From NCBI GenBank assembly GCA_937958365.1, contig CALFEW010000223.1:1-9500 (forward strand): a stretch of DNA of 9,500 nucleotides, in the 5' to 3' direction. Source of the stretch: an uncultured Chloroflexota bacterium (GTDB lineage Bacteria; Chloroflexota; Anaerolineae; Promineifilales; Promineifilaceae). The position numbers were made by a program, and so were the translations under genes. Shown one piece after another: positions 7,973-9,500 of the stretch. A model generated the notes under the pieces. It saw nothing but the letters and a program-made list of their open reading frames with translations, did no database searches and was not told the DNA's origin. The stretch's first letter is position 1, and each line of letters starts with the position of its first letter.

Positions 7973-8210
7973 TTTTGCTCGCCTCACGCATTGAGATCAC
8001 GCGAATTTCGTCTTCAGATTCAGTGTGGACGATGACTAAAACTTTGTCACCTGACAATCCAAGTGTAACCCAACGCTGTTCGCCATAGTCCTGGCGATCA
8101 TCCTCAAACGTGAACGTTGGCCCCCTAAAAACTTGCTCAGCCTGAGCAAAATCAAGGCCTCGTTTTTGAAGTGTTAGCTGCCTTTTGGGTTCATGCCAGG
8201 TGAATCGCAT
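7941..8210 (-). CDS. brnT: BrnT-type ribonuclease toxin
   Basis: An 89-residue toxin of the BrnT family, a RelE-like-fold ribonuclease in known members. Conserved blocks: a Trp near the N-terminus (FTWHEPKR), QKRGLDFAQAEQVF (usually KHG, here KRG), EDDRQDYGEQRWVTLG (36-51), VLVIVHTE (57-64) and the basic-aromatic IRVISMREAS (69-78). The frame is open further up, but family similarity begins at the ATG at 8210; the upstream extension would run through the promoter. A sigma70-like -10 ends only 7 bases before this ATG, so the transcript may be leaderless or nearly so. I see no ribosome site. The gene overlaps brnA by 32 bases. Confidence 0.87.
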   Translation of the reverse strand: MRFTWHEPKRQLTLQKRGLDFAQAEQVFRGPTFTFEDDRQDYGEQRWVTLGLSGDKVLVIVHTESEDEIRVISMREASKNEQLLFFSNV

Positions 8211-8217
8211 GAGGAAG

Positions 8218-8245
8218 ATTATGCATATAATTATGCACAAGTCAA
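8218..8245 (-). promoter_or_regulatory. predicted brnTA promoter
   Basis: On the minus strand, TTGACT (8240-8245) and CATAAT (8218-8223) are separated by 16 bases, each one base from the sigma70 consensus. The -10 ends 7 bases before the brnT ATG, so initiation would fall at or next to the start codon. The promoter begins 2 bases beyond heptamer array C, which lies between it and the deoB stop. Confidence 0.6.
8222..8237. promoter_or_regulatory. candidate BrnA operator (inverted repeat)
   Basis: TGCATA and TATGCA are perfect 6-bp arms separated by 4 bases, and nearly fill the spacer between the predicted -35 and -10 hexamers. BrnA antitoxins repress their own operon, and this position would block polymerase directly. 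The inverted repeat is seen in the sequence; the assignment to BrnA is inference. Confidence 0.5.
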
Positions 8246-8247
8246 TG

Positions 8248-8295
8248 GCGAGTAGCGGGTAGCGGGTAGCGAGTGCTATACCCGCCACCCGCTAC
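8248..8295. repeat. heptamer array C at the deoB stop codon
   Basis: Units GCGAGTA, GCGGGTA, GCGGGTA and GCGAGTG (8248-8275) are followed by inverted units TACCCGC and CACCCGC (8279-8292) and TAC. Bases 8252-8268 pair with 8279-8295 over 17 positions with a single mismatch, around a 10-nt loop. The deoB stop (TAG, complement of 8292-8294) lies inside the right arm. The array sits between deoB and the brnT promoter and could insulate the two. TAG occurs on the plus strand in three successive units (8253, 8260, 8267), so in all three frames. Confidence 0.85.
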
Positions 8296-9464
8296 AGGGC
8301 AGTCTTAAAACTTTGGCCGGGGAAGGCCCAATCCAGCCCAAACACGTCGGCAATGGTCGCCGCTAAATCAGCAAAGGTAGAGCGTATGCCGATGTTAACG
8401 GCCGTTTTCACCCCTGGCCCCGTCACCAAAATCGGCACGTACTCGCGGGAATGGTCGGTGCTGGGCGTGGTCGGGTCGTTGCCGTGATCGGCCGTCAGGA
8501 TCAGCACGTCGTCGGGGGCCAGGGCGGCGACGATTTCCGGCAAGCGTACATCGAACTCGGCCAGGGCATTGGCGTAGCCAGCCGGATCATTGCGGTGGCC
8601 GAATTTGGCGTCGAAGTCCACCAGATTGGTGAAGATGAGGCCGCGCCGCCGCTGCTCTTGGATGGCGGCGATGGTTTTGTCTACGCCGTCCGAATTGTCC
8701 AGCGTGTAAACGTAGTCGGTAATGCCCTGCCCGACGAAGATGTCGTTGATTTTGCCGACAGCGTAAACCATCAGCCCGGCCTCTTTCAGCGCGTCCAGCA
8801 CGGTGGGCTGCGGCGGCACGACGGAAAAATCGTGGCGGTTGGCGGTGCGGGTGAAGTGGCCGGGCTGCCCGACAAACGGCCGGGCAATGACGCGGCTCAC
8901 CTCATGTTCGCCGCGCAAAATGGCGCGAGCGATGCGGCACATGCGGTACAACTCGTCAATGGGGATGATGTCTTCGTGAGCGGCAATCTGAAACACGCTG
9001 TCGCCAGAGGTGTAAACAATGGGTTTGCCGGTCGCCACGTGTGCCGCGCCCAATTCGTCCAGGATAACCGTGCCGGAGGCGGGATAGTTGCCCAGCGTGC
9101 CGCGCCCGATTGCGGCCTCGAAACGGGCCATGACGTCGGGTGGGAAGCCGTGGGGGTAGAGGGGAAACGGCCGTGCCAACTGCACACCCATCAATTCCCA
9201 ATGCCCGGTGGTGGTGTCTTTGCCGGCGGACACTTCGGCCATTTTACCGTAAACGGCCGTTGGCGCAGTTTGCGGATTCACGCCCGGCAAGATGGCGATG
9301 TTGCCCAGTCCCATTTGGGTGAGATTGGGTACGCGCAGGCCGCCGACGGCAACGGCCGTATTGCCCAGCGTATGGCTGCCCACGTCGCCATAGGCGGCGG
9401 CGTCCGGCAGTTCGCCAATGCCCACGCTGTCTAAAACAATGACGATGACGCGGCTTATGTTCAT
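8292..9464 (-). CDS. deoB: phosphopentomutase
   Basis: A 390-residue cytoplasmic, Mn-dependent alkaline-phosphatase-superfamily mutase converting (deoxy)ribose-1-phosphate to the 5-phosphate, supplying the substrate of DeoC. Family marks: LDSVGIGELPDA (11-22, metal ligand Asp12), GKDTTTGHWE (81-90, the phosphorylated Thr probably Thr84), VYTSGDSVFQIAAHED (150-165), LVDFDAKFGHRND (281-293, Asp285 and His290), LTADHGNDPTTPSTDHSR (323-340, Asp326, His327, His338). By homology the metal ligands are complete. The length matches bacterial DeoB. The start ATG 9464 has AAGGGG 5 bases upstream. The coding end runs into heptamer array C, and another array begins 16 bases upstream of the start. Confidence 0.97.
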   Translation of the reverse strand: MNISRVIVIVLDSVGIGELPDAAAYGDVGSHTLGNTAVAVGGLRVPNLTQMGLGNIAILPGVNPQTAPTAVYGKMAEVSAGKDTTTGHWELMGVQLARPFPLYPHGFPPDVMARFEAAIGRGTLGNYPASGTVILDELGAAHVATGKPIVYTSGDSVFQIAAHEDIIPIDELYRMCRIARAILRGEHEVSRVIARPFVGQPGHFTRTANRHDFSVVPPQPTVLDALKEAGLMVYAVGKINDIFVGQGITDYVYTLDNSDGVDKTIAAIQEQRRRGLIFTNLVDFDAKFGHRNDPAGYANALAEFDVRLPEIVAALAPDDVLILTADHGNDPTTPSTDHSREYVPILVTGPGVKTAVNIGIRSTFADLAATIADVFGLDWAFPGQSFKTAL

Positions 9465-9479
9465 GGGAACCCCTTTTCA

Positions 9480-9500
9480 ATTACGGACTGCGGAATGAAG
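9480..9500. repeat. heptamer array D, cut by window end
   Basis: Units ATTACGG (9480-9486) and ACTGCGG (9487-9493), then AATGAAG, keep period 7 and resemble the inverted units of array B (NNNACGG). Only the beginning is visible. It lies upstream of deoB, where the 3' end of another gene is expected by analogy with the other arrays. Confidence 0.5.

Larger units (their letters stand above)
1451..9359. repeat. dispersed octamer palindrome ACGGCCGT, 16 copies
   Basis: Perfect copies start at 1451, 1563, 2473, 2557, 3246, 4180, 5077, 5275, 5864, 6323, 6413, 7272, 8398, 9167, 9253 and 9352. Fourteen are inside genes on both strands and two are intergenic (3246, 4180). In genes they are read in all three frames: Thr-Ala-Val (for example in deoB, permease 2 and the ATPase), (Asn/Asp/His)-Gly-Arg (kinase, DeoC, binding protein, ATPase), and Arg-Pro (kinase, DeoB). 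Several more sites differ only in the first base. A random 9.5-kb sequence would be expected to hold well under one copy. Confidence 0.9.

Overview
This is a bacterial chromosomal window of moderately high GC (I estimate the mid-fifties percent) with intact, mostly metabolic genes. The multidomain PAS/GAF/GAF kinase and the general gene style would suit an environmental Chloroflexota (Anaerolineae-like) genome. That placement is an impression, not something the sequence proves. Two repeat signatures mark the genome. One is an over-represented 8-bp palindrome, ACGGCCGT (16 perfect copies). The other is a set of 7-bp-periodic arrays, partly inverted, placed at gene 3' ends.

Layout. Bases 1-561 hold no recognisable gene, only a strong hairpin at the left edge and one weak minus-strand ORF. 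Bases 562-2985 (minus) encode a membrane sensor histidine kinase (two TM helices, PAS, two GAF, HisKA, HATPase) with no response regulator beside it. Bases 2986-3501 are a divergent control region. Bases 3502-6841 (plus) are a four-gene OpuC/Osm-type ABC importer for a quaternary ammonium compound such as glycine betaine or choline: permease, lipoprotein binding protein, ATPase, permease. Bases 6918-9464 (minus) carry deoB (phosphopentomutase), a brnT-brnA toxin-antitoxin pair and deoC (deoxyribose-phosphate aldolase).

How they work together. The importer is a complete osmoprotectant uptake unit. DeoB and DeoC are consecutive steps of deoxynucleoside salvage: deoxyribose-1-P to deoxyribose-5-P, then to glyceraldehyde-3-P and acetaldehyde. 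The BrnTA pair sits between them and appears to have its own sigma70-like promoter, with an inverted-repeat operator in the spacer.

The most unusual content is non-coding. Four arrays of degenerate heptamers (5141-5212, 6822-6908, 8248-8295 and the one starting at 9480) share period 7 but each uses a different unit. Three of them hold facing inverted blocks that can form hairpins, and those three touch or contain a stop codon. Two of them carry a stop triplet in three successive heptads, so all three frames are closed because 7 and 3 are coprime. Together with the ACGGCCGT palindrome they suggest a genome-wide repeat system resembling cyanobacterial STRR heptamers and HIP1, but with its own architecture.
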